Source: an uncultured Bacteroidales bacterium
GTDB taxonomy: Bacteria > Bacteroidota > Bacteroidia > Bacteroidales > UBA932
NCBI GenBank assembly: GCA_905233275.1
Contig: CAJODR010000021.1
Coordinates: forward strand, 1 to 36,874
DNA: 36,874 nucleotides
Direction of reading: 5' to 3'
Below the pieces are notes generated by a model. The model was not told the DNA's origin, searched no databases, and worked only from the letters and a program-made list of their open reading frames with translations. This document shows positions 8,785 to 17,457 of this stretch, in pieces; position 1 is the first letter of the stretch; every line of letters starts with the position of its first letter. A program made the position numbers and the translations under genes.

Positions 8785-11019
8785 TTATTTCTTGTTTTTG
8801 TAGTAATTCATGAGGCAGCCGTCGGCGAGAATTTGGCGCTCGTCGGCAGTGAGGTTCTGGAAGTAGAGGTGGATGGGCTTGACGCCATTCTTGGTAATGA
8901 CCTGTGCGTCAATTTCTTCTGCGCCTCCGAGAACAGCCTTGCGGATACCGGGGATGAATACGCAGTCACCAGGCTCATATTCGAACGGAGTCTCGGGAGC
9001 GATGGTGAACGGGAGGATACCCCAGTTGATACAGTTGCTGCGATAGCGCTTGGTGGCGTATTCGTAGCAGATGTTGGCGTCGCCGCCGAGGACTTTCTGG
9101 CAGGATGCGGCCTGCTCGCGGGCTGAACCGTCACCAGGCTTGTTGGCGAATACGCATGAACCGAATGAAGTGTTTTCGGCTTTTGCACCTACTGCCTTGA
9201 GGGCCTGGGCAATCTTATCGGAGACCTTGCCGGCGCGGCGGTCGATGTCCTGAGCCTGGATCTTCTTGGAGAGACCTACGTACTCGGGTACCCTGCGGCT
9301 GAGGGCAAATTCGCTGAGCTTGAGAGGATTGGAACGGTAACTTGAAGTTTCACCCGAAGGAATGAGCTCGTCGGTCGTCGTGACGGGATCGTGGATGACG
9401 GCGGCAAGCTCGAGGAGCATATTCTCCTCCATCGGATACATGGTGGGCCAGTCCTTGATGTTGGGACCGTAACGGAGCTCGTTGGAGAGGTCGGCCTTTC
9501 CGAAACCGTAGTAAATACGGCTCTTGTAGATGCGGTTGTCGAATTCGTAAGGCTTGTGGTTGTCTTCGTATTCCACGTCAGTGGCAGCGGTGATGACGCC
9601 GCCGTTGGCCGCGGTTGCTGCGATGGAACGAGCATCCATCAGGGCCACGAGTGAAATCTGACCGGCGCCCGGCTTGGAGCCTTCGCGGTTGGGGAAGTTA
9701 CGGGTGGTGTGGCGGATGGAGAAGCCGTTGTTGGCGGGGACGTCGCCTGCACCGAAGCAAGGTCCGCAGAATGCGGGCTTGATGACTGCGCCAGCCTCGA
9801 GGAGCTCTTCGGCAATATGGTTACGCGTGGTCGCGAGATAAACCGGAGTGGACTGCGGATAGCAGCTCATCGTGAAGTAGTCGTTGCCGATGGTCTTGCC
9901 CTTCATGATGCTGGCAGCAGCGGAGAGGTTGTCGTATGTACCACCGGAGCAGCCGGCGATTAGAGCCTGGTCTGCAACGAGTTTGCCATTGCGAAGCTTG
10001 GAGACGAGGTCGACCTGGACCTTGTCGCCGAAACGCTTGCGGGTGTCTTCTTCGACCTTGCGGAGAATGCCTTCGGGATCTGCCTGCAGCTCGTGGATAG
10101 TGACTGCGTTGGACGGATGGAAAGGAAGGGCGATCATCGATTCCTGAGTGGAGAGGTCGATGCGGATCATGCTGTCGTAATAGGCGACCTTGCCGGGTTC
10201 GAGCTTGCGGTATTCCTGGCCGCGGCCATGGCCCTCATAGTGTGCACGGACGACATCGTCGGTGACCCAGATGGAGCTGAGGCAGGTGGTCTCAGTCGTC
10301 ATGACATCGATACCGTTGCGGAAGTCGACGGGGAGTTCCTTGACGCCGGGGCCGGCGAATTCGAGGACTTTGTTCTTTACGAATCCGCTCTCGAATGTAG
10401 CCTTGACGAGGGAGATTGCCACATCGTGGGGGCCTACGCCGTGTTTGGGCTTGCCTTCGAGCCATACGAGCACTACCTCAGGGGCGTTGATGTCCCAGGT
10501 GTTGCGGAGAAGCTGTTTGACGAGCTCGCCGCCGCCTTCGCCGACACCCATGCAGCCGAGAGAACCGTACCTCGTGTGAGAGTCGGAACCGAGAACCATT
10601 TTGCCGCAGCCGGCGAGTTCTTCGCGCACATACTGGTGAATGACAGCCTGATTTGCAGGGACATAGATACCGCCGTACTTCTTTGCAGCGGAGAGGCCGA
10701 AGACGTGGTCATCCTCGTTGATGGTGCCGCCGACTGCGCAGAGGGAGTTGTGGCAGTTGGTCATTGCGTAGGGAATGGGGAATTTCTCCAATCCGCTGGC
10801 ACGGGCCGTCTGGATGATACCGACGTAGGTGATGTCATGAGACGCCATAGCGTCGAACAGGATGCGCATCTTCTTGCCTTTGCCGCCGACTGTGTCGTGA
10901 GCGCGGAGGATGCCGTAGGCGATAGTGTTTTCACGGGCTTCATCGGGAGCCACAGGAGCCTCGGAGGCGATTGTCTTGCCGTCCATGAGGTAAACACCAT
11001 GAGGAATAAGTTCAACCAT
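8785..11019 (-). CDS. Aconitase-superfamily hydratase (YbhJ-like), probable aconitate hydratase
   Basis: A 744-residue aconitase-family protein. Three cluster-binding cysteines are visible: Cys357 in AGCSGG, and Cys418 and Cys421 in AFCGPCFGAGD. Further marks are GSDSHTRYG near residue 147, FRNGIDVMTTETTCLSS, and NFPNREGSKPG near 441. The N-terminus lacks the longer mitochondrial AcnA start and matches the group usually named only 'hydratase' (E. coli YbhJ type). Its place directly upstream of icd and downstream of a citrate-lyase activation gene suggests it interconverts citrate and isocitrate here; that is inference. The gap to the gene above is 15 bases. Confidence 0.85.
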   Translation of the reverse strand: MVELIPHGVYLMDGKTIASEAPVAPDEARENTIAYGILRAHDTVGGKGKKMRILFDAMASHDITYVGIIQTARASGLEKFPIPYAMTNCHNSLCAVGGTINEDDHVFGLSAAKKYGGIYVPANQAVIHQYVREELAGCGKMVLGSDSHTRYGSLGCMGVGEGGGELVKQLLRNTWDINAPEVVLVWLEGKPKHGVGPHDVAISLVKATFESGFVKNKVLEFAGPGVKELPVDFRNGIDVMTTETTCLSSIWVTDDVVRAHYEGHGRGQEYRKLEPGKVAYYDSMIRIDLSTQESMIALPFHPSNAVTIHELQADPEGILRKVEEDTRKRFGDKVQVDLVSKLRNGKLVADQALIAGCSGGTYDNLSAAASIMKGKTIGNDYFTMSCYPQSTPVYLATTRNHIAEELLEAGAVIKPAFCGPCFGAGDVPANNGFSIRHTTRNFPNREGSKPGAGQISLVALMDARSIAATAANGGVITAATDVEYEDNHKPYEFDNRIYKSRIYYGFGKADLSNELRYGPNIKDWPTMYPMEENMLLELAAVIHDPVTTTDELIPSGETSSYRSNPLKLSEFALSRRVPEYVGLSKKIQAQDIDRRAGKVSDKIAQALKAVGAKAENTSFGSCVFANKPGDGSAREQAASCQKVLGGDANICYEYATKRYRSNCINWGILPFTIAPETPFEYEPGDCVFIPGIRKAVLGGAEEIDAQVITKNGVKPIHLYFQNLTADERQILADGCLMNYYKNKK

Positions 11020-11034
11020 GATTTGAATTAAAAA

Positions 11035-12798
11035 TTAATTGGTTATTGAGTATAAGAATATTGTAAGCGATAGCATGTCAGCGGCGCCGCCGGGAGAGAT
11101 TCCCTCTGCGGCATAACGCGTGCACATGTCTTTGAGATTATTGTCGGAGAAGTCTTTGGACAGGTCGGCGGAGTCGCGTTTGACCTCCTGTGCGCGCTCG
11201 TATCCGACGCGGTGAATCACACAGGTGTCGTCGAGGGTCGACATTATGCGTAGCAAAGTCTGTTGCCTGTCCTGAGATTGGCGATAGAAGGGCAGCCAGT
11301 CCTCAAAAAGGAGGCTGTAACCTTCAAGTGCCATTTCACGAGCGCCCATGATGCCGAAGGAGCGGGCAGCAGCACTACCGTGTGTATCTGTCGCTTGTTT
11401 CAAAGAAGAAGCGATATATTTAATTGTGGTGGACAACTCATTATCAGACAATTGAGCTCCACGAGCCAATACGCGGGCTGAGGCGGCTACCGCCAGGCCC
11501 AGGGCAAAGATAGCGCCGCGATGCGTGTTGACGCCACCAGTAGAGGCCATCATTGCTCTTTCCGCTTCAATGCCTATGGTTTGAATATCTGCTGCCAAGC
11601 TTTCATTACTGCCATTTGAGAATGACAGCGCGGCAATTCTGCCGAAAAATGGACGGATTGTATCGATGCTGCGGCTCATGACAGCGTAGTCCATGTCACG
11701 GTGGGCACCGGAGCCGTCAGGGCCGACAAGACCAGGCTTGAACGGGGTATCCAGCTCAAGGCGGAGTGCACGGGTCGCGAGGTCAGCGAGGAGGTACGGG
11801 TGTGTGAAAGTGGGTGTCAGAGCCGCTGCAATACGGAAATCACCGCGGTCGAGAGCCGCACGGACGGAAGTGGCGGTGACGGGAGCAGCGGTGTCGCTAC
11901 CAGTCAAGCGGGGGATTTCGACGATGGATATTCCACGAGACGGAAGCATCTCCTGCATAAGGGCATTGTAGCGCGCCGTAAGCGGATCGGTTGGCTCGGT
12001 GCCGACAAAACGAACCGTAGCGCCAAGTGACTGAGTGATGTGGCGGGCGAACAGATCTAGGTCGAGTCTCATTTGAGTCTCTGAAGCCTCCGAAAGATCC
12101 TTCAGGAAATAAGTCGGGAAGGTAAGCGCAGATATCTGATACTGGCTGCCATCGACGCGGACTGCGCGGCCACCGAATTGTGCCAGGGCACAGTCAATCA
12201 TGGCGCAGCGTTCGGCATACGGGAAACGGCTGCTGTCATCGCCGACAGGTACGACAAACAGCCTCTCGCAGCGCTTGAGTGCCTCTTCGAACAGGTATAC
12301 ATGCCCGAGAGTCAGCGGATTGGCATGAATGACTATTATGCCGGAAGTGACATTGTCACGGAGGGAACGGAGATATGCTTCGTATGCCTCCACTCCCCTG
12401 CCGTTTTCCATCAGTATGGCAGCCGGAGCCGATGCAATCGTGCGGAAGCCAAGGCTGGCGAATATCGCTTCGTTGGAAGGCTTGGTGAAAACACAGAGAT
12501 TATTGTGACCACGTGAAGTGCCTTCGGCGACTAGCCTCGAAATCAGCGGCGCAGCAAGTCCGAGAGAACGGGCCCCTTCGGAAACCGCCACACATTTAAT
12601 TATATTGCCAGAAATGCCGCCGCCCGCAAGAATACTGCCTTCAGCGTCTTCGATGACGTAATACGAATCCATTTTGTCCATCCGAAGTGCATTCGCTTCG
12701 AGGAACCTTTCCACCTTTTGGCGGAATCTGGGAGAACCGAGAGGTATCTCAATTATGTCTGTAGATCCGTATGTTTCCATCATCTGCGGGCTTCCCAT
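11035..12798 (-). CDS. citCG: Fused citrate lyase ligase (CitC) and triphosphoribosyl-dephospho-CoA synthase (CitG)
   Basis: A 587-residue two-domain protein. Residues 1-135 are a GNAT-like CitC N-domain. Residues 150-325 are the nucleotidyltransferase-type ligase, with HANPLTLGH and the late TATSVRAAL motif. From about 335 the sequence is CitG, with KPGLVGP, GAHRDMDY, GVNTHRGAIFALGL and SFGIMGAREMALEGY. CitC acetylates the citrate lyase acyl carrier. CitG makes its prosthetic-group precursor from dephospho-CoA and ATP. The open frame begins at a GTG at 12828, but that lies at the predicted transcription start, so the ATG at 12798 (or 12780) is likelier. It heads the operon with the hydratase and icd; citX is divergent. 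Confidence 0.88.
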   Translation of the reverse strand: MGSPQMMETYGSTDIIEIPLGSPRFRQKVERFLEANALRMDKMDSYYVIEDAEGSILAGGGISGNIIKCVAVSEGARSLGLAAPLISRLVAEGTSRGHNNLCVFTKPSNEAIFASLGFRTIASAPAAILMENGRGVEAYEAYLRSLRDNVTSGIIVIHANPLTLGHVYLFEEALKRCERLFVVPVGDDSSRFPYAERCAMIDCALAQFGGRAVRVDGSQYQISALTFPTYFLKDLSEASETQMRLDLDLFARHITQSLGATVRFVGTEPTDPLTARYNALMQEMLPSRGISIVEIPRLTGSDTAAPVTATSVRAALDRGDFRIAAALTPTFTHPYLLADLATRALRLELDTPFKPGLVGPDGSGAHRDMDYAVMSRSIDTIRPFFGRIAALSFSNGSNESLAADIQTIGIEAERAMMASTGGVNTHRGAIFALGLAVAASARVLARGAQLSDNELSTTIKYIASSLKQATDTHGSAAARSFGIMGAREMALEGYSLLFEDWLPFYRQSQDRQQTLLRIMSTLDDTCVIHRVGYERAQEVKRDSADLSKDFSDNNLKDMCTRYAAEGISPGGAADMLSLTIFLYSITN

Positions 12799-12832
12799 TA
12801 CTACCGGTCTTTCCCGCCGAAAAATCACGGTA

Positions 12833-12863
12833 CGAATTTACGTATTTATCTTCGAATATCAAA
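12833..12863 (-). promoter_or_regulatory. Promoter of the citCG-hydratase-icd operon
   Basis: On the minus strand TTTG (12863-12860) is followed after exactly 19 bases by TAAATTCG (12840-12833), one mismatch from TAnnTTTG. It places the transcript start near 12829 and argues against the GTG at 12828 as start codon. Confidence 0.65.
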
Positions 12864-12883
12864 GCATTTATGCAAGTATTTAC

Positions 12884-12891
12884 TATATTTG
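12884..12891 (+). promoter_or_regulatory. -7 box TATATTTG before citX
   Basis: TATATTTG lies 39 bases before the citX ATG in the divergent citCG/citX gap. No TTTG is seen at the ideal distance, so the promoter is probable rather than certain. Confidence 0.5.
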
Positions 12892-12930
12892 CAAGCAAAA
12901 ATGCCCTTTTAGCATAACAATTATTACAGG

Positions 12931-13416
12931 ATGGCCTCACTTGAGGAAATATTGAGAAGCCGTGACGAGCGAGCAAGCCGCCAGCGGGAGCTTAAAGACA
13001 GCTTCACGGGCAAAGCGCTGCTGTCTCTCACCGTCATTGTTCCCGGTCCGGAAAAACGGACGGAAACGTCCCTCAATGTGGCCGCAGCCGCTGTATCTGC
13101 TATAAGGGATGCATTCCATATTGTCCATGAAGAACTCCGTGATCTATCCACCGGTTATGAAGCATTCTTCATCGTCCCTGGAGACGATTATGACGCCAAA
13201 AGAAAGGCGGTGGAAATCGAAGAGACACACCCTTTCGGACGACTATTCGACATAGATGTCATAGGACAGGAAGGCCCCTTGTCCAGAAAAGACGTCGGTG
13301 CGGAGGAACGCCGCTGCCTCATCTGCGGCAAAACGGCAAGGGAGTGCATGCGTCTACGCACACACTCCCCTGAAGAGTTGACGGAAGCAGTAAGGCGGAT
13401 TGTTACTCGCCGTTAA
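12931..13416 (+). CDS. citX: Holo-citrate lyase synthase CitX
   Basis: A 161-residue CitX family protein. Residues 5-20 (EILRSRDERASRQ) match the opening helix. VIVPGPEKRT matches the NIPGPxK region. ETHPFGRLFDIDVI near residue 98 and RRCLICGKTARECMRLR near 127 are family hallmarks. It transfers the phosphoribosyl-dephospho-CoA arm to apo-CitD, the citrate lyase acyl carrier. It is transcribed away from citCG, whose CitG domain makes the donor it uses. No citD, citE or citF is in the window. Its 3' end overlaps the convergent coiled-coil gene by 14 bases. Confidence 0.92.
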   Translation: MASLEEILRSRDERASRQRELKDSFTGKALLSLTVIVPGPEKRTETSLNVAAAAVSAIRDAFHIVHEELRDLSTGYEAFFIVPGDDYDAKRKAVEIEETHPFGRLFDIDVIGQEGPLSRKDVGAEERRCLICGKTARECMRLRTHSPEELTEAVRRIVTRR

Positions 13417-14206
13417 CGACAGTCTCCTTGTTTTCTAATTCCTCGATCTTGTTTTCGAGCTGCTCAATATTCTGGTTGAGCTGTTCGATGGTCTGTTCCT
13501 CAGCCTTTGCAGCGGCGGCTTCAGCCTGCTCGGCTTTCTGGGCAGCCTTTTCTGCCTTTGCAGCAGCCTCGTCGGCAGCCTTCTGGGCTTTCTCATCGGC
13601 CTTCTGGGCTTCCTGGCGGACTGATTCAAGCTCTTTTGCGTCCTTCAGGTTTTTCTTGTCCTCGTTGAGCTGCTTCTTGGCGGCGGCGATATCCTTCTTG
13701 GAGTCAGCGATCACCTTTTTGCTGGCTTTGATCTTTTCGTTTTCCTTGTCGATCAGCTTGTTGCATTCCTTGATCTTGGCGTCGTACTCCTTGAGGGCAC
13801 GCTTGTCGGCGTTGACTTGATCCTTCATTTCGGTGATCTTGGCTTTCCTTTCGGCGAGCTCGCTCTGATCGGTGAAGCCTTCGAGCTTCATGGTCTGCTT
13901 GCGGGCCTTGAGTGCGGATTCGGCGAGTTTGATGGCCTCTTTCTGCTGGGCGATTGAGGCGCTGAGGGCCTTCTTCGCGGCCTTGTACTGCTCGATGTTG
14001 TCCTTCTGGATCTGGATGGCGTTTTTGGCGGCGTCGATCTTGACCTGTTCGGCGGCAGCGATGTCCTGGCTGCGCTGCTTGGCGTCAGAGACGGCCTCTT
14101 TGCTCTGCTGGACGGCATCACGGGCTTCATTGAGGGTCTGGGCGGAAAGGGTTCCGGCGGAAAGGATGAGGCCTGCGATGAGGCACAATGATTTGAATGC
14201 TTTCAT
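13403..14206 (-). CDS. Exported coiled-coil protein, function unknown
   Basis: A 267-residue protein with a clear signal peptide (MKAFKSLCLIAGLILSAGTLSAQ). The rest is almost entirely Ala/Lys/Glu/Gln-rich coiled coil, including EKAQKAADEAAAKAEKAAQ near residue 208 and the ending QLENKIEELENKE. There is no enzymatic motif. Such proteins are often periplasmic spacers or stalks, but that cannot be decided here. A TAAATTTG -7-like box (14251-14244 on this strand) lies about 38 bases upstream. It diverges from the hdr operon and converges on citX with a 14-base overlap. Confidence 0.8.
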   Translation of the reverse strand: MKAFKSLCLIAGLILSAGTLSAQTLNEARDAVQQSKEAVSDAKQRSQDIAAAEQVKIDAAKNAIQIQKDNIEQYKAAKKALSASIAQQKEAIKLAESALKARKQTMKLEGFTDQSELAERKAKITEMKDQVNADKRALKEYDAKIKECNKLIDKENEKIKASKKVIADSKKDIAAAKKQLNEDKKNLKDAKELESVRQEAQKADEKAQKAADEAAAKAEKAAQKAEQAEAAAAKAEEQTIEQLNQNIEQLENKIEELENKETVVNGE

Positions 14207-14260
14207 ATTCAGTTGTTTTAGTTATCAATTACTGTACGAAGTACAAATTTAACAAAAATA

Positions 14261-14291
14261 TTTGTCATTTGCGCTTTAATAAATATATTTG
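14261..14291 (+). promoter_or_regulatory. Promoter of the hdr-like operon
   Basis: TTTG at 14261-14264 and TATATTTG at 14284-14291 are separated by 19 bases, a full consensus match. The ATG of the first gene is 23 bases downstream of the -7 box. Confidence 0.85.
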
Positions 14292-14313
14292 TACTACTAA
14301 ACCTGAACCCGCC

Positions 14314-15015
14314 ATGGGCAAACTGTACGACGAACTCTCCAAAGACTACCGCTTCAAGGAAGGCATGCACACCTGCATCAACTGCGGGACCTGCACAGCC
14401 ATCTGCCCCGCGGCGGAGTTCTACAAATACGATCCACGCAAGATAGTCGACACCGTCCAGCGCAAGGATGACAGGGAAATCGGAGCACTCCTCAAGAGCG
14501 AAACCATCTGGTACTGCGGCGAATGCATGAGCTGCGTCACCCGCTGCCCCAGGAAAAACGGCGCCGGCCTCGTTGTCATGGCCCTGAGGAATCTTTCCGT
14601 CAAGCTCGGCTATTTCACATGCTCTGAAAAAGGCCGCCAGCTCTACCCTCTCACCAAGGCTCTGAACGGCAACATCCTCAATCTCGGATACTGCGTCCAT
14701 CCCCAGACATTCGCTTACGAAGACCATCCCGAGTCCGGTCCGGTCTTCGAATGGGTCCTTGAGCATAAGGAGGAGGTCTACGCCCGCCTTGGGGCCAATT
14801 TTGGGAAGGAAGGCCCGGGAGCTCTCCGCAAGATTCCGCAGGAAGACCTCGACGAACTCAAGGCCATCTACGACGAAACAGGCGGCACCGAAAGGCTGGA
14901 ACTCGTCGAAAAGCATTCTCTCGCCAAGGCGGAGGAAATGGGGATGACCCCCGAAGAATACCTCAAGTACACCTTCAACCACTGCTCCCCCGGGCACTTC
15001 AACTCAGAACAATGA
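14314..15015 (+). CDS. hdrC: Heterodisulfide reductase subunit C-like ferredoxin
   Basis: A 233-residue protein with two four-cysteine [4Fe-4S] motifs: Cys21/24/27/31 in CINCGTCTAICP and Cys68/71/74/78 in CGECMSCVTRCP. This is the HdrC arrangement, an electron wire between HdrA and HdrB. A C-terminal extension of about 110 residues, mostly helical and charged, goes beyond the usual HdrC length. The open frame runs upstream to 14197, but the ATG at 14314 sits correctly behind the promoter. The stop overlaps the hdrB start as ATGA, so the two are translationally coupled. Confidence 0.88.
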   Translation: MGKLYDELSKDYRFKEGMHTCINCGTCTAICPAAEFYKYDPRKIVDTVQRKDDREIGALLKSETIWYCGECMSCVTRCPRKNGAGLVVMALRNLSVKLGYFTCSEKGRQLYPLTKALNGNILNLGYCVHPQTFAYEDHPESGPVFEWVLEHKEEVYARLGANFGKEGPGALRKIPQEDLDELKAIYDETGGTERLELVEKHSLAKAEEMGMTPEEYLKYTFNHCSPGHFNSEQ

Positions 15016-16082
15016 TTTACAAGGGCAAACAGAAGATCTGGTCCGACTACCAGAAAGAGATTCCCTCCGACCACTGGTTCTACGTGAGGAGTTGCATCAG
15101 GCAGAGTTTCTTCCCCGCCTCGGAGGTCCATTTCGTCAAGATCATGCGGGAAGTCCTCGGCAAGGACCTGTACGAGACCCCGCACCATACCACCTGCGGC
15201 GGCATTGCGTATCACAGCGACACAATTCCGCAGGAGACTGCGATGACTATCGTCGCGAGGCAATTCGCCCTCATGAAGGAAGCTGGGTACAAGAATTTGG
15301 TTACCAGCTGTATCACTTCCTTCGGCAATTACGTCGAAATTATCGAGACCTGGCGCGAATTCCCCGAGCTCGAAACCCGCATCCGGGAGCACCTCTGGAA
15401 GGCCTGCAAGAGGGAATTCGACGTACCCGAGTACGTAGCCCACGCCAGCGACCTCGTATACAAATTCCGCAACGAAATCGCTGAGAAGGCCCAGTACCGC
15501 CTGGTCGACAAGGACACCGGCGAGCCGCTCCACATCGTCGAGCATATCGGCTGCCACTATTCCAAGATGTTCCCCCACAAGGGTGTCGGCGGCGCCGAAT
15601 ATCCCTGCGTCCTTTCCGGTATGGCCGAGGCATGGGGCGGCAATGTAATCGACTACCCTGAGCGTCGGCACTGCTGCGGATTCGGATTCCGCCAGTACCT
15701 CGTCAAGGCCAACCGAGGCTACAGCGTCTCCAACACCCATAAGAAGTTCGAATCGATGGAGCCCTACCATCCGGACGCCATTATTACCAACTGCCCCGGA
15801 TGCCCCTATTTCCTCGACCGCTGGCAGTACGTCATCTCCGAGATGAACGGCAAGACCTACGGCCAGGATGGTCACGGTATTCCTGTCCTCACGTACGAAG
15901 AACTTGCAGGGCTCGTCCTTGGCTACGATCCCTGGGATCTCGGACTCCAGATTCACCAGGTCGGTCTCGAGCCTCTGCTGGACAAGATGGGTATTCCCTA
16001 CGACCCTAAGAAGAAATACCTGGGTCTCAATGAGAAAGATATCATGAAACCCGGCCTCCCGAGGCACCTTAAATGCTGCTAA
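15012..16082 (+). CDS. hdrB: Heterodisulfide reductase subunit B-like CCG-domain protein
   Basis: A 356-residue HdrB family protein with two CCG domains. The C-terminal domain is complete: Cys181 (IGCHY), Cys221-Cys222 (HCCGFGF) and Cys261/Cys264 (NCPGCPY), the set that binds the non-cubane [4Fe-4S] clusters in HdrB. The N-terminal domain is degenerate. Cys28 and Cys62 (TTCGG, a single Cys) are kept, and Cys100 is followed by Ser rather than Cys (SCITS). In methanogens HdrB reduces CoM-S-S-CoB; that substrate is not expected in Bacteroidales, so another disulfide or thiol partner is likely (inference). It overlaps hdrC by four bases and lies one base before hdrA. Confidence 0.88.
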   Translation: MIYKGKQKIWSDYQKEIPSDHWFYVRSCIRQSFFPASEVHFVKIMREVLGKDLYETPHHTTCGGIAYHSDTIPQETAMTIVARQFALMKEAGYKNLVTSCITSFGNYVEIIETWREFPELETRIREHLWKACKREFDVPEYVAHASDLVYKFRNEIAEKAQYRLVDKDTGEPLHIVEHIGCHYSKMFPHKGVGGAEYPCVLSGMAEAWGGNVIDYPERRHCCGFGFRQYLVKANRGYSVSNTHKKFESMEPYHPDAIITNCPGCPYFLDRWQYVISEMNGKTYGQDGHGIPVLTYEELAGLVLGYDPWDLGLQIHQVGLEPLLDKMGIPYDPKKKYLGLNEKDIMKPGLPRHLKCC

Positions 16083-16083
16083 G

Positions 16084-17086
16084 ATGAAACGCACACCATC
16101 CAAAACCGTACTCGTCATCGGCGGCGGTATAGCCGGAATGGAAGCAGCCGCACGGCTCCGCCAGCTGGGACTCCAGCCCATTCTCGTAGAGAAGAGCGAC
16201 CACCTCGGCGGCCATGTCGCCGATTGGCACAAACTGTTCCCCGACATGAGCGAAGCCGCAGCACTAGTTGAAAAAGGCGCCGCTGCTCTCGACGGTGTGG
16301 ACGTGAGACTCTCGACAGAGATTCTCTTTGTCAACCGCCTGCGTTCGCTGTACAACGTCATGCTTTCCAGCGGATCCAACGTCCAGTGCGGCGCCATCGT
16401 AGTCGCGACCGGATTCAGCCTTTTCCCCGCCGAGAAGAAAGAAGAATACGGTTACGGCATCTACGATCACGTCATTACTAATGCCGATCTCGAGAAATGG
16501 TTCAATACCGGCGAAGACCCGAGAGTGACGGATGACGTGCGCAAGGTCGGATTCGTCCACTGTGTGGGCTCCCGTGATCTCAAGGCCGGCAACACCGAAT
16601 GCTCAAAAGTCTGCTGTATCACTGCCATCAAGCAGGCCATAGAGATGAAAGAGCACTTCCCGGAGGCTGAAATCTACTGCTTCTACATGGACCTCCGCCT
16701 TTTCGGCAAGCGTTACGAAGATTACTATATCAAGGCCCAGAGGGATTACGGCATTCATTTCATCCGTGGCCGCGTCTCCGAGGTCGGAGAGAATATTGAA
16801 GGCAAAGTCGTCGTCAAAGCCGAAGACACCCTCAGCGGCCGTCCAGTCAAGGTGACGCTTGACCTTCTCGTCCTCATGGCCGGCATTATCCGCAATCCGG
16901 ATCCTCTCCCTTATGACCGGCGAGGAAGGATTCCTCCGAAGCAGAGACAATCTCGGGGGCATCACCGCATCTGACCGCAAGGGAATATTCTTCGCAGGTA
17001 CCTGCACCGGTCCAAAGACCATTCCCGAAACACTCGCAGAGGCGGATCGCGCTGCACTGTCAGTTCACGAATATCTTAAAGGATAA
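16084..17086 (+). pseudogene. hdrA: HdrA-like FAD/Fe-S oxidoreductase, reading frame broken near 16900
   Basis: The first frame (16084-16974) gives the FAD-binding GGGIAGMEAA at residue 13, the Cys set VHCVGSRD...ECSKVCC (Cys160, 173, 177, 178) and YMDLRLFGKRYEDYY, all typical of HdrA. After LVLMAGIIRNP it turns into nonsense and stops. The next frame, open from 16859 to 17086, continues with TGEEGFLRSRDNLGG, GIFFAGTCTGPKTIPETL and HEYLKG, the expected HdrA C-terminus. A +1 shift at about 16898-16901 joins them. The joint looks a few residues short compared with what I know of the family, suggesting a small deletion. It could be real decay, programmed shifting or an assembly error; the intact neighbours make an error or recent mutation plausible. 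Confidence 0.82.
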
Positions 17087-17088
17087 GT

Positions 17089-17457
17089 ATGGATTTCGGC
17101 TTCTCACTGTCCCAGAGTTCAACTGTCAATCTCGACAAGACAGATCTCTCCCTCTTCCATAGGGTCCACGAGATCGAACCTGACGTCGCGATATGCATGG
17201 CCTGTGGCAGTTGCAGCGCCACTTGCACCAGCTCGGAATTCACGGGAATGAGCCTACGCAGCGTCATTCTCGACATTCAGCGCGGCCGACAGGAAGAAGC
17301 CAGGAAGATGCTCTCCGGCTGCATGCTTTGCGGCAAATGCTCTATGGTCTGCCCCCGTGGCATCAATACCAGGCGCTTGATTCTGACGCTAGGAAGGGTA
17401 TTCGATGGTGAGGACCGCAACACTCGCCGGGACATCAGAAAGGAGGTACGCAAATGA
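17089..17457 (+). CDS. Second HdrC-like 2x[4Fe-4S] ferredoxin
   Basis: A 122-residue iron-sulfur protein with Cys36/39/42/46 in CMACGSCSATC and Cys78/81/84/88 in CMLCGKCSMVCP. The segment between the motifs (MSLRSVILDIQRGRQEEA) matches the helical spacer of HdrC. It is a second HdrC paralogue in the operon and, by position, probably links HdrA to the membrane cytochrome/HdrD protein that follows. It begins two bases after the hdrA stop and overlaps the next gene by four bases (ATGA). Confidence 0.88.
   Translation: MDFGFSLSQSSTVNLDKTDLSLFHRVHEIEPDVAICMACGSCSATCTSSEFTGMSLRSVILDIQRGRQEEARKMLSGCMLCGKCSMVCPRGINTRRLILTLGRVFDGEDRNTRRDIRKEVRK

Noticed and set aside
10093..11031. Plus-strand 312-codon open frame opposite the hydratase gene
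   Set aside because: The minus strand encodes a clear aconitase-family protein; the antisense frame shows no domain.
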